Below are positions 31,437 to 42,129 of a stretch of 64,000 bases of DNA, one piece after another. This DNA comes from Candidatus Synoicihabitans palmerolidicus (GTDB taxonomy: Bacteria > Verrucomicrobiota > Verrucomicrobiia > Opitutales > Opitutaceae): NCBI GenBank assembly GCA_020809425.1, contig JAGGDC010000001.1, positions 1,811,001 to 1,875,000 on the forward strand, in the 5' to 3' direction. The translations under genes were made by a program, and so were the position numbers. Each line of letters starts with the position of its first letter. The stretch's first letter is position 1. Below the pieces are notes generated by a model, which saw nothing but the letters and a program-made list of their open reading frames with translations, did no database searches and was not told the origin of the DNA.

Positions 31437-31618
31437 ATGTCGGTGGTCAATGACCAAGGACGGAGCGAAGCGGAGATGGCGTAGCCCGAAACCGAAGGCG
31501 TAGGGTGAGCCCGCAGGGCGAACAATACCCGGCGGACATTTCGCCAGAAGTGAAACATTGAAAGGTGCCGTCAAGTCGCCTCGAAACGACCCTCTCGAAT
31601 GCAGGGTTCCGGCTGAGC
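31437..31618. repeat. Dispersed repeat, copy 2, with an internal insertion
   Basis: Partner of 18683-18810. It carries an additional ~65-bp block starting GACGGAGCGAAGCGG and ending GCAGGGCGAACAA between the AATGACCAAG and TACCCGGCGG blocks. That block holds short internal repeats of the form GGCGTAG. It begins three bases after the end of IS copy B. No coding potential seen. Confidence 0.7.
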
Positions 31619-31729
31619 CCAGCATGACCCAACTCAAAATCAAAACCACAGCACTCTAGTTCAAATCCGTCTCATTTCCGGTGTCAGACCAGTTAGGCTT
31701 GGCCGATCGCGAGGCCATCCCTCATTCGT

Positions 31730-32993
31730 CTAACAGCGCCAAGAGACCACGACGAATTTGATCGAGATCGACTGTAAATGGATAGTTTTTTGCATCCCGC
31801 TATAGAGCCCATGTGATTTCAAGCTCGGACCAGCGATGGCGGCGTAGGGCATATCCTTCCACGCGCACATACATCGATACGACCCATTCAAATGATCGGT
31901 GGGTATGAGCTCGAGCACTCGGGTGCCCGAGGCCGCGTAAATTAGATTGGTCATGGCTGCTCCATGTACTGCCACCACATGTCGGGCGGCGCCGACCTGC
32001 CGACGGAGATGGGAGAAGTTCGCCATATCCGCGAGGTCAAACCCGTGTTCTGCCAGTAGAACTTCCACCTCCCGTTGATTGGTGAGAGATCGTGATCCGT
32101 ATCGCGGAATAAACAGACGACCACTGCCCTGAGGCTCGACTGGAGATAAAATGTTGCGATGAAACTCCACCACCCACGGAGCGGACCCGTTGGATACTGA
32201 GGGTAGCGAGGGTTGGATCAGAAATTCGCAGGAAACCTGACACTGCGGGGTGAGCCGTTGCACCTTATCCAAGGGCATCCGTAGCTGCAACTCGGTCAAT
32301 CTCACTGCTTCACAATCGGCCGCAGTTGCCGGGATTAAAATGTGATCCACATCATCCCACTCGAACCCAGCCTTCAAAAAAAGGTCCGCTCGTGAAACCG
32401 AGTCCACCATAAGGTGATAAAAATTATACCATCACAGTGAGGCAAAGATTCAACGTGCGCCCGGGGAGATGCCTCACCGGGCGATAGAACCAACGGCGGT
32501 ATACATCGGAGACCCTCTGCCTCGGCCGGGCACCAAATTGGGAATCCTGCAAAAAGGGGTCGTTGGCCCCGACCACCCAACCGTCGGCCCCCAGCACGCG
32601 AGCCTGCACTATCGTCGCAATTCCTGGCGCCGGGAAGCGACAAGTGTTGTTCGCAGGTTGCTGATAGCCGGCGGGCAGCGGCAAAAAAGCATCGGGCAAG
32701 AGACGTTGATAGGCCGGATAAACCTGTTTCCAATCAGTACCCGCCGCGCAGCCGTGAAAGTCCCGCCAAGTCGAATAACGCCGCGGAGGTCCAAATTGCC
32801 GGGAACTGCCCGGCACGAGCCTCCACAGGCGACGGGGAAAATACCGCTGCACCAATGCTATGAAAACGAGCTTCAGTCGGCCCAATAGCATTCGGAGTTC
32901 CGGATTCATAGCACGAAACGATTGTTGCCCCGCCGTCGCGTCAATCATGAATAGTTCCCGCCAATTGCCCCTAAACTGAACTGGTCCCCCCAT
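31730..32993 (-). pseudogene. Family 61 glycosyltransferase (DUF563), frameshifted
   Basis: The N-terminal half (32993 to about 32445) reads MNPELRMLLGRLKLVFIALVQ to DGWVVGANDPFLQDSQFG. The catalytic half in another frame carries YNFYHLMVDSVSRADLF, GRLFIPRYGSRSLTNQREVEVLLAEHGF, the HVVAVHGAAMTNLIYAASGTRVLELIP block (diagnostic for GT61) and ends SWRC at 31730. The break is near 32445 with a TGA immediately before WYNFYH. GT61 enzymes are xylosyl/GlcNAc-type transferases; in bacteria they sit in exopolysaccharide loci, consistent with the neighbours. Confidence 0.8.
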
Positions 32994-33057
32994 GCAATTT
33001 GACCCTAGCCCAGTGAGTTCCCCGCCCCCCCACTCCGTTGCTTAGCGACGAGGACTC

Positions 33058-34384
33058 TGAGGTGGACCCCGTCGGTTGGACAGGTCGGGCGGATTTATAG
33101 TTATGGTTTCTGGTTTTTCTGACCAAGAATAAAAGATAATGGAGGGGAGCAGGGGAGGAAGCGCGGCTTCCTCCCCGCTCGGATAGCCGCCGTCAGGCGG
33201 CGGCTTGGTCGAGTTGTGCGTGGTAGACCTCGGATGGTGTTTGGCGGCCGTGGGCGGAGTGCGGTCGTCGGTCGTTGTAGAACAGCAAGTAGGTCTCCAA
33301 GTTGGCATGGGCCTCGACCATCGTCTCATAGCGTTTCAGATAGACTTCCTCGTATTTGACCCTGCGCCACAGGCGTTCGACCAAGACATTGTCCAAGCAC
33401 CGTCCTTTGCCGTCCATCGACAGTCGCACGCCGGCGGCCAACAATGGCTGGGTGAACTCGGCGTTGGTAAACAGGCTGCCTTGATCGGTGTTGAAGATCT
33501 CTGGCTTGCCGTAAATCGCCATCGCGCGCTGCACCGCTCGCAAAACGACGCATCGAGCGTGTTGGACAGTTCCCATGCGAGCACCATCCGCGAGTGCCAG
33601 TCGATCACCGCACACAGGTAAACGAAGCCACCGCACACCGGGATGTAGGTGATATCTGTTGCCCACACTTGATTCGACCTTTCAACCTTCAGCGTTCGCA
33701 GCAGATACGGGTAGATCTGATGAGAGGCCGCTTTCTTCGACAGACTCGGTTTTTGATTGATCGCCGTGAGTCCCCTTAATCGCATCAATCGTCGCACCCG
33801 TTTACGGTTCACCACGTGTCCTTCGCGTTGCAACCAACGGGTCATTTGGCGGCTACCAAAGAACGGTGACTCGAGGTAGATCTCGTCGATCGGTTTCATC
33901 AACGCCAGGTCCGCTTCCTTCGGTGGCTTCGGGTGGTGGTAGTAGGTTGAGCGTGGCAGCTCCAACAGTTCGCACTGCCGGGCCACACTCAGCTTCGGAT
34001 GCTCGGTTTCGATCATGCTGCGGCGCTCCTTACTCCCCAAATGCGCTAACTTTTTTTGAGCCACTCGAGCTCCATCTGCAGCTGCCCGATCCGCGCATAC
34101 AGTTCCTTCTCTTTGCGATTCCGCTCGATCTCGTCGCTCACCTGCGCCGAGGGCTTCGCGAAGACCTCCGGCAACCGCTCGGACACCTCCTTCTTCCACT
34201 GGCTCATTTGCACCGGATGCACCTCGTGACGCTGCGCGATTACGTGGATCGGCTCGATTCCCTTGAGGGCTTCGAGCCCTACTTTCGCTTTGAACTCGGC
34301 ACTGAAGGCACGTCGTTTCTTCGACATATTGGACTCCTTTGGGATTTAATCATCCCTCCTGTCCAACTTCATGGGTCCACCTCA
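33058..34384 (-). mobile_element. IS3-family element with OrfA/OrfB
   Basis: Inverted ends TGAGGTGGACCC at the left and GGGTCCACCTCA at the right. OrfA (34327-34046) is an HTH protein KRRAFSAEFKAKVGLEALKG with leucine-zipper-like end IGQLQMELEWLKKS. OrfB is entered through CTCAAAAAAAG (A7G), the usual IS3 -1 slippery site, and has the DDE elements WATDITYIPV (first Asp), NTDQGSLFTN (second Asp) and DNVLVERLWRRVKYEEV (Glu). A non-programmed frameshift near 33550 splits OrfB after SFCER. The right end supplies an ATG that opens into the acyltransferase downstream. No clear target duplication. Confidence 0.88.
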
Positions 34385-35468
34385 CAACCAACGCATCGTT
34401 CACCTGCGTTTTCTGCTGATCGTTGGCGTCGTCTTCATCCATGCCTTCGATACCCAAATCAATTTTTCGACCGATACGGTCAGCGCAGCCCACCAGACCG
34501 GTTACTCCAGTTTTGTTCGAACAATCATCTCGCAGGGCATTGCTCGCACCGCCGTGCCCATCTTCTACTTTCTGGCGGGCTACCTGTTCTTTCTGCACTT
34601 CACCTGGTCATGGAAAAGCTACCGCCGAAAACTAGGTTCCCGTATTCACACCCTCTTGATTCCGTTCCTGTGCTAGAATCTGTTCAACTTGATCTTACGG
34701 GCCGTCGCTGAGAATGCCCCTTTCACTCAATCGTTCTTTTCCGAAGCCAATGAACCCATTCTCGAGTATTCTGTTTACGATTTAGGGAACAACTTACTCG
34801 GACTCGAAAGCTTCCCGATCGCCTACCAATTCTGGTTCATCAGAGATTTGATCGTCATCATTGTGCTCTGCCCATTGATACATCTGATCCTGCGAACCGT
34901 GCCGCGAATCGCACTCGGAGTGATCTTCGCGCTGTGGTATTTCAACCTCTGGAGCTGGTATATCCCTTCCGTTGCCGCTCTGGCATTCTTCTACGCTGGC
35001 GCCTACTTCGCAACTCGCCGAATCCACCCGTTCAGCCTGGACCGCTACGGTCCTGCGATACTGGTGGTTTAGGGGGTGATACTCGTGATCGATGTCCTTA
35101 ACCTCCATGCCACGTGGCACGAATATCTCCACAAGCTAGCCATCGTGGTGGGTATCGGAGCGGTCTTCTGCCTCACCCGCATCCTTTCGCGTTACCCATT
35201 GTTGTGCCGCCCTCTACTCTGGGCCAGTTCGAGCAGTTTCTTCGTCTTCGCGATCCATGAGTCTCTGCTCCGCATCATGAGAAAACTCGCCTACCACCTG
35301 ATTCAACCAGAGTCGGACACCACAATACTGAGCCTGTATTTCGTCATTCCCCTCACCGTAATTTCGCTCGCCATGGTGATTTTCAAACTCATGAGCATCT
35401 CCGTCCCCGCGTTTTTGCAAATCATCACGGGAGGCCGCATCGCCTCCAAATCTCAACGCCTACCATAG
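34371..35468 (+). pseudogene. Acyltransferase 3 family membrane protein, IS-truncated start and two amber codons
   Basis: Multi-pass O-acyltransferase (acetylates sugars). HLRFLLIVGVVFIHAF is the family N-terminal helix with its catalytic-type His; AVPIFYFLAGYLFF, FIRDLIVIIVLCPLI and SSSFFVFAIHESLLR follow in one unbroken frame to TAG/TAA at the end. Two internal TAG codons stand at 34674-34676 (LIPFLC-stop-NL, where relatives have Trp) and 35070-35072 (AILVV-stop-GVIL). The original N-terminus seems to lie left of the IS3 element (32995-33057, MQFDPSPVSS, itself shifted by a C7 run). The present ATG (34371) lies in the IS3 end. No frameshift in 366 codons, so decay here is by transitions. 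Confidence 0.8.
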
Positions 35469-35645
35469 CGCGTCAGAACCTCGGCATTTCGCCCGGTCGA
35501 TGCTGGCGCGACATCAAGGACCCGTAACCGTGCGATCAAACCCGCGCCCTCCCCGATAAGTCTGGGCATGCGACCCTATTAGTTGCCCCGAGTCCTTAGA
35601 CTCCCTCCCGACCACGCAGCGCCAATCCACCCAAAAGCCTAAAAC

Positions 35646-35723
35646 TGGTGTCCCCACGGGGATTCGAACCCCGGTTCTCACCGTGAAAGGGTGGTGTCCT
35701 AGACCGGACTAGACGATAGGGAC
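35646..35723 (-). tRNA. tRNA-Glu (anticodon TTC)
   Basis: Minus-strand cloverleaf: acceptor GTCCCTA paired with TGGGGAC, discriminator A and an encoded CCA (35646-35648), the D-arm region, an anticodon loop CTTTCAC giving UUC, and a T-arm with GGTTCGAATCC. About 75 nt without CCA. The UUC anticodon and G1-C72 pair fit bacterial tRNA-Glu. No damage seen. Confidence 0.95.
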
Positions 35724-35949
35724 GTAGAGCACGGGAGGCCGGAACGTAGGAACCGCCTCAGCCTGCGCAAGGCCAAATTTTCAACTTTTGAGATTTCTTC
35801 TAATAGGGCTTCTGGGCTTTCTTCGCCTAATCTCTTTCAAAATCATCACTTTACGTAATATATATTCACCTAAAACCGAACGGTCTAACCCCCGCCCCTA
35901 AGTGGTTTCCTCAGTTGCATCTGCCCGCGCTGGGACACAGCCTCACCAC

Positions 35950-36492
35950 CTGTATGGCATGGTGAATAAGGAGATCGAAGACATGGTTTGCGAAGTTCAC
36001 GGTGAAGACGCTTGGGAACTCATCAAAACCAACGCCGGTGTCGATGTGGATGTATTCATCAGTAACGAAGGTTACCCCGACGACTATACCTACCGTCTCG
36101 TCGCCGTCGCCAGTGAGGTGAGCAACACACCCGCCGAGGTTATTCTTGAGGCCTTTGGGGAACACTGTGTCCTCCGGACTGCTCTGGAGGGCTATGGCGA
36201 TCTGATGCACGCCGGTGGCGACAATCTGAAAAATTTTCTGATCAACCTGCCCTATTTTCACACTCGCGTGGTGATGATCTACCCCAAACTTCAACCGCCC
36301 CATTTCGAGATCTCCGACTTGCAGGACCGCGAGTTACATCTCCACTACCACACCCACCACAATGGCCTCTCTCATTTCGTGGTGGGACTGCTTCGCTGTC
36401 TGGGAAAAATGTTCAAAACCCCGACCATCGTCACCCAAATCGCCTCGCGACCCGACGGTGCCCATCACGACAGTTTTAGGGTCCAATGGTAG
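35950..36492 (+). CDS. H-NOX (heme nitric oxide/oxygen binding) sensor
   Basis: Intact ~180-residue heme sensor. From the expected start the order is YGMVNKEIEDMV, AGVDVDVFISNEGYPDDYTYRLV, PAEVILEAFGEHCVL, EGYGDLMHAGGDNLKNFL, the proximal heme ligand His104 in YFHTRVVMIYPKLQPP, then Tyr133 and a FVVGLL-CLGKMF end. By family it binds NO (and sometimes O2) and controls a partner kinase or cyclase. The partner follows at once: its ATG (36486) overlaps this stop by 7 nt. Oddities: the heme-propionate motif YxSxR reads Y-H-T-H-H (Ser to Thr, Arg to His), and relatives start MYG whereas here the codon is CTG (35950). Initiation may use CTG, the in-frame ATG at 35959, or a codon further upstream. 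Confidence 0.85.
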   Translation: MYGMVNKEIEDMVCEVHGEDAWELIKTNAGVDVDVFISNEGYPDDYTYRLVAVASEVSNTPAEVILEAFGEHCVLRTALEGYGDLMHAGGDNLKNFLINLPYFHTRVVMIYPKLQPPHFEISDLQDRELHLHYHTHHNGLSHFVVGLLRCLGKMFKTPTIVTQIASRPDGAHHDSFRVQW

Positions 36493-39189
36493 ACACAGAG
36501 AACTCCGTCGGTATCGCGCTCGAGTCCGCCGAAATCGGTCGACTGTTCCCCTTTTTAATCGAAGTGGATGTCGCTGGGTCCGTGCAACAACTGGGACGCT
36601 CCCTGTCCAGAGTTTGCCCCGACATCAAACTCGACACCCCTATCGATTACAGTTTCGAACCAAGTCGGCCTCACACTCCGTTTCACGTCAAAACCCTTCG
36701 AGATACCCCCACAACGCTGAGCTTGATCCGCGAACGTTCCACCGACCTCTCCCTCCTCAGAGGTCAATGGGTCAGTCTCCCTTCAGGTGGTGTGGTCTTC
36801 CTGGGATCACCCTGGCTCTCCGACACCACAGACCTCCGCAAGCGCAACCTGAGCATCGAAGATGTCGCCATCCACGACCCCGCCGTCGATCTTCTTCAGA
36901 TCCTGCGATCGCAAAATATGGCCACCGATGGATCTCCGCCGCCTCACTCGCAAACTCACTGCCCAACGCGCTCAATTCAAGGAAACCAACGCGCGCCTCA
37001 CCACCCAGGAAGCCGAATCCCGCAAACTCGCGCTCATTGCTGAACGAACTGACAACGCCGTCGTGCTTACTGACGCCAACGGGCGAGCAGAGTGGATAAA
37101 CTCCGGCTTCACTCGCCTCACCGGCTATACGCTCGAAGACGTGAAGGGCCGCCGCCCCGGCTCTCTCCTCCCAGGTCCCGACACCGATCCAGACGACGTC
37201 CAAGACATGCGGGACCAAATCGCCGCGCACAAGAGCTTCAACGTCGAGCTTATCAACTACGGTAAAGACGGCCGCCGTTACTGGGTTTCGATCGAAGTTC
37301 AGCCCATCAAAGACGACGCCGGCGAAGTCACTCACTTCATGGCCATCGAGAGCGATATCACCGCTCGCCGCGCCTCCGAAGCCAATCTCCGCGTGCAGTT
37401 TTTAGTCTCGCAAATTCTCGCTTCCGAAACCGCCTTCAAAACCGTGGCGACCGATCTACTTCGCACCATCGCCACCCAACTCGAATGGGATCTCGCCCAA
37501 CTTTGGGTGTTCGACCACTCGGCCCATGAACTCCGCCTCACCGGATCCTGGGCCCAGGATCCGTCACTCCTCACTCGTTTTCTCGCCGCCGCGCAACAAC
37601 CCGACTCTCCCCCCCACACAGTGGGTCTGCCCGGCTGGACCTGGCGCACCATGCAAAATCAATGGGTCGAGCGCATCGATCAATTTCTCTCGTGCCCCCG
37701 CAGCGATGCCTCCCATCGCAACCGCCTCAAATCCGCCGCGGCCTTCCCTCTCCACCTCGGAAACCTCCACCTCGGTGTGATCGAGCTCATGCGCTCTTCG
37801 AGAGACGGGACCCGGCCCCGCTCGCCAACTCGTTCTCGAAGCCGTCGGGGCCCAATTCGTCGAACGCGAACAAGCCCGCGAAGAACGCCGCCGCAGCAGC
37901 GAAGAACTCACCGAACTCAATACCCAACTGGAATCTGCCAACCACGCCAAAGACGAGTTCCTCGCCAGTATCAGTCACGAAATCCGCCCCCCCCCCCAAC
38001 GGCGTCATCGGTGGCACCGACGCCCTGGAATTTTCCCTCCTCGACCCCCAGCAGCGCGAGGCTCTCTCCACCCTTACCGCGTCCGTCAATCACCTGCACT
38101 CGCTGCTCAACGATGTGCTCGATTTCTCTCGCATCGAAGCCGGCCGCCTAGAGCTCCAGCCCGAACCCATTCTGCTCTCCACGCTCATCACCCGCATCTT
38201 TACCCCCATCCCTCGCCAGAAACACCTGGTCTTTGATATCGATTGCCCCACCGCTCCAGATCTCGCCGTGTTCGCCGATGTCACGCGTATTCGCCAAATC
38301 TTGGTCAACCTCCTCGGCAACGCGTTTAAGTTCACGACTCACGGGACGGTCGCCTTCCGCCTGCGCCACCACATCCACGACGACGACTCCCTCAACCTCC
38401 GCTTCGAAATCCAAGACAGCGGCATCGGCATTCCCCCGGATCGGGCCCACTCCTGTTCAACCCCTTCAGTCAACTCGACTCCTCCCACACCCGTCGATTC
38501 GACGGCACCGGACTAGGTTTCGCCATCTCTCGCCGACTCACCGCTCTCATGCATGGGACACTTGATCTCGATCTCAGCATCACCAGGGCAGCCTGTTTTC
38601 CCTCGAAGTTTCCGTTCCTCGAGCCGAAGCCCCCTCTCCGGTCATCCAGCAATCCAACCACTCGCCGCCACCGCTCCTCTGCTCATCGTCGACGATCACG
38701 AGGCCAACGCCACCGCCCTCAAAATATTGCTCAGTCAACTCGGCCTCTCCGGTCATCACTGCCCCAACGCCCAACGCGCCCTCAATTACTGCGAAAGCCA
38801 CGCCCCTCCTGTCGTCTTAATTCGTCAATGCCCACGGGCTCGATGAAGAAATTGTGGACGCAATATTTGAACACGGTGACGATATCTCAACCGCCCAGGA
38901 AGTTGCCGAAATGTTCGCCGCCATGTGGAGAGATGTGCCGTCCGCCCTGGACCGCATCGAACTCGCCAGGAATGGCGGCGATATCAAGGCCGGCCAATCT
39001 CGGGGCCATCGCCTCCGCGGAGTGATCGCGAACTACGGCATGCTAAGTGCCGCCAACTTACTCGGCCGCATGGAAAACGAAACTGACTTCTTCTGCCGCG
39101 GATCAAATCTCGCCGCCGTCCGCGCCCTTATCTCCGTCGGCCACGAAGAACTATTCCGGCGCTACCCTTATCTGGCTGCAGCCAGCTAG
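36486..39189 (+). pseudogene. H-NOX-associated hybrid histidine kinase (HNOBA-PAS-GAF-HisKA/HATPase-receiver-Hpt), broken
   Basis: Order of domains: HNOBA (36486-36960; FPFLIEVDVAGSVQQLGRSL, PIDYSFEPSRP), coiled coil LTAQRAQFKETNARLTTQE, PAS (NAVVLTDANGRAEWINSGFTR), GAF-like (WDLAQLWVFDHSAHELRL), HisKA (ASISHEIR region near 37970), HATPase (RIRQILVNLLGNAFKF, DSGIGIP, GTGLGFAISRRL), receiver (PLLIVDDHEANATALK) and Hpt (GHRLRGVIANYG with its His). Frame changes at about 36935, 37800, the C11 run 37987-37997 at the H-box, 38450, 38600 and 38820. An NO-responsive phosphorelay by family logic; the start overlaps the H-NOX stop. Not translatable as one chain. Confidence 0.8.
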
Positions 39190-39202
39190 CACGGCCTCTT
39201 GC

Positions 39203-39580
39203 TCACTCCCACCAGGCTTCGATCACCTGAATCTCGACCTTGTCATCCGGCCAGATTCGCACGATCATTTTACGTCCCGGCGCCGGTTCAAACCAGGCCT
39301 CCGTCCCGACATCTCCAGCTCGCCCCAAATGGACGACCCATTTCGACGCGGGAACCTTGATGTCCACATTTCGCCGACGGCTCCGCTCCGCATCCAAGCG
39401 CGGCACCCGCCACACCGTCCTCTCGCCGTGCACGGAAACTCCCGCCCGGTCCACCGTCGACTCATTGTAGATCACAATCGCACAACGCCGACTGTTCCAC
39501 CCACCGACTCCGACCGCCACCATCGACAAAATCACGCCCCCCAGAATCCAACGCACCCGACGCATGCGTAAGTCAATCAC
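39203..39580 (-). CDS. Small membrane-anchored protein of the polysaccharide cluster, unknown function
   Basis: 125 residues from GTG 39580, which overlaps the stop of the upstream ligase-like gene (GTGA). MRRVRWILGGVILSMVAVGVGGW is a membrane anchor or signal. The remainder (IVIYNESTVDRAGVSVHGERTVWRVPRL and GTEAWFEPAPGRKMIVRIW) looks like a small beta-rich extracytoplasmic domain. No family recognised. Intact, although its operon partners are damaged. Confidence 0.6.
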   Translation of the reverse strand: MIDLRMRRVRWILGGVILSMVAVGVGGWNSRRCAIVIYNESTVDRAGVSVHGERTVWRVPRLDAERSRRRNVDIKVPASKWVVHLGRAGDVGTEAWFEPAPGRKMIVRIWPDDKVEIQVIEAWWE

Positions 39581-40910
39581 GGCCGCCCCTTCCGCGGTGA
39601 CTCCAACCGCGACACACAACCCACCAGAATCATCCACATTCCCAGATTCTTGGTCTGTGTCAGCACTCGCGCCAAGTCACTGTGCACATAAGTCAGCCCA
39701 AAACTGATCGCCACCGCAGCCAAAAAAAACCCCGCCGACGTCTTCCGCCGAGCCCACGCCCCACGCAATGCCCACCACTGAATCAACACGATCAACCACA
39801 TGTAGGTCGCAAACCCGGCGTACCCCGTTTCCGCCAGCAGCAACCAATAGTGACTCTCGACCACCCCCTTCGCGTAGTCCTCGTCCACCTTGTGGCCCCG
39901 GTTTCGTTCCCAATCATCAATCACGTCTCCGTACGGAAACGGATGATTGATCGTCAGCGCAAAATTGTTCCAGCCCAATCCGATCGCCGAATCCCGCAAC
40001 ATCGCCGCCGATGCCAGGTTCAGCACAACTCGGGTCTCCCCGCTGATCTTGTTGCCTCGATCACTAAATGGCGAGATGATCGTGTCCGCCTTGACCGCCA
40101 AACCCAGCATGCCGACTAAACCCAACACCAAAATAGTTCGTATCCGCCGAGCGGTGACACCATCCATCATCCCGGCCGCCAGAACCGCCATGACCCCGGC
40201 CGCAAACAACGCCAACGCCGCCCGCGACAACGCCGATTGCACGATGATCGCCGCCGCCAAGAATCCCGCCAACCACCAGCGCGTATCACGCGCCTTCGCC
40301 GTCACCATCGATACCGCCAGCATCGGCAACCCGATCATATAGGCCCACATCGCCAGGGGGTTCTGGTGCTCAAACCACCCTCGCACCTGATAAAACCCGT
40401 CCACGTATTTCATCTTCAACACGACCACCGCCTGAATTATCAGAGTGGCCGCAATGCCCTTTAGCACCCATCGCAGATCCTCCTCATCCCGCAGGTAGTT
40501 ATAGGCCGCCACCATGATGACCCCCGCCCCCATGAATTTCCACGCCGCCATCAGCACGTAGACCTTGTTCGCCGCCGCGAAAATCGAAACCAAACTCGCC
40601 ACACCGTACACCACCCGCTCCCCGGTGGCACCCACCTAAAGCCCTTCGCCTTTTCCATCGCCAATCCCAGAATCATCCCCAGCAACAGCGTCACCATCAG
40701 ACTGGCCTCAAAGCCTTTCGTATGCTCTCGATACCACTCCACCGAATCGAGCATCAACGTGAATTTGTTGATGTGCATCGAGGTCATAAAAACCAGGCCG
40801 ACCAACACTCATCGCTGATACCATCGATTCCCTTTCAACCACATGCCCAGCAGCGGGGGCAGCACCACATACCACCCGGATATCACCACGAATTTGATGA
40901 CCTCTTTCAT
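39577..40910 (-). pseudogene. O-antigen ligase/polymerase-like membrane protein, broken
   Basis: From ATG 40910 (MKEVIKFVVISGWYVVLPPLLGMWL) with 10 or more membrane helices. Typical ligase features are WFEHQNPLAMWAYMIGLP, SRAALALFAAGVMAVLAAG, a large periplasmic loop around SAAMLRDSAIGLGWNNFALTINHPF, and AETGYAGFATYMWLIVL. TGA at 40809-40811 (NRWYQR-stop-VLVGLVF) and a frameshift near 40630 (RWVPPG to ERVVYGVASLVS) break it. By family it joins or polymerises lipid-linked polysaccharide in the periplasm. Its start overlaps the end of the GT4 gene (ATGA) and its end overlaps the next gene, so this was a tight operon. Confidence 0.75.
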
Positions 40911-42129
40911 CCGCCGCGTCGTTCCACCACTCGGACTTCCGCTTGTTGGTAGATCTCCTCGGTGCGCGCCGCGATTTGCGTCCAGGTATGCTGGGCTTTC
41001 GCCTCCTCGCAACCCGCCGCCCCCACGCTCGCCGCATCCCTGGATCCGCGACCAATTCCGCCAGTTGCCCCGCCAATCCCTCCGCCTCCCCGGCCTCAAA
41101 AAACGCTCCCGTGCGCCCGGCGGTCACCAGACTCTGCAACCCACCCACTCGCGACACCACGACGGGCAATCCCGCACACCACGCCTCCAGCACCACAATG
41201 CCAAACGGCTCGTGCCGCGAGGGCAGCACAAACACGTCCGACGCCGCCAGCGCATCCGCCAACTGCCGCCCCGTCGGATCCAATGAACCCAGTTTGTGAA
41301 TACGCGCGGAAAACGGACTCGCCGCGATGCGTACATTCAGCTTCTCCACGTAAGCCGCCGCGGTCTCCGGTCCGGCCATCATCAAATGCAATTCCGGATG
41401 CCCCCCCGCCAATCGATCAAACGCCTCTACCAGGGTCGGTTGATCCTTCTGCGGATCGATTCGACTGATGCAGGCCAATACCACCGCGTTCTCCGGCAAC
41501 CCGTGCGCCGCCCGAAATCCCGCTCGATCACCTCCAGCAAATCGCGCCGGATCCACTCCGTTACCCAAATGATGGATACGATCGTGTCCGAGTTGCCCTC
41601 GCGCCTTTTCCGCTTCGCTCGACCGCAACCACGCGCCAAACGTCCGCCCCCACTCGAACTTGCCCGCTTGTGCTTCGGTCAACTGCGCCAGCTCCGCCTT
41701 CGGCACATCAAACACCCCACCATGCAAGGTCGCCACAAACGGTTTACCTCGCATCCGCGCCGCCGTGAATACCTCGCCCCCCCCAACCGCTTGAGAGCAT
41801 GCACATGAAACAGCCGCACGTCCGGTCGGCGCCACAATCCCCACAGCAGTGACCATGACAAAAGATTGCCGCCTTTCTTGTCCATCGCTCTGCGCTGCCC
41901 CGCATTCAGCCCGACAAAGGGATAGCAATACGGATACCTGAATATCTCCAATTCCTGCCACGTCTCCCGCCGCACCGTACTCAACGCCAGCGAGGGGTGA
42001 ATTTCGGGCGCCCATCCCGACCGCCGCTGTTCGCGCAACAACTCCGCAATTACCGTTTCCGTTCCGCTCCTCCGCCACAAACCGGCGTGGCTACGTGGAT
42101 CACGCGGGGGGCACGGCTTCGGCACTCAT
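40907..42129 (-). pseudogene. Family 4 glycosyltransferase, broken at poly-C runs
   Basis: The start ATG 42129 overlaps the stop of the pyrophosphatase. N-terminal RVIHVATPVCGGGAE, ETVIAELLREQRRSG, then HVHALKRLGG; the GT-B C-terminal half reads HLGNGVDPARF, ISRIDPQKDQPTLVEAFDRL, LADALAASDVFVLPSRHEPFGIVVLEAWCAGLPVVVS and GEAEGLAGQLAELV. The E-x7-E motif (EPFGIVVLE) is intact. Frame breaks at the C6 run near 42108, near 42068, at the C8 run 41777-41784 (GGGEVFTAARMRG side), and near 41030 before the true end EIYQQAEVRVVERRGG. A retaining sugar transferase of the polysaccharide cluster by context. Confidence 0.8.

Noticed and set aside
9657-35468. Global reassignment of UAG to an amino acid
   Set aside because: Several apparently sound genes stop at TAG without extension of homology (for example 15084, 57005, 55511), TGA interruptions also occur, and paired IS copies show the TAGs to be derived states.
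35724-35949. Possible CRISPR or small RNA in the AT-rich gap after tRNA-Glu
   Set aside because: No repeats or stable hairpins seen; only an AT-rich stretch that may hold the H-NOX promoter.
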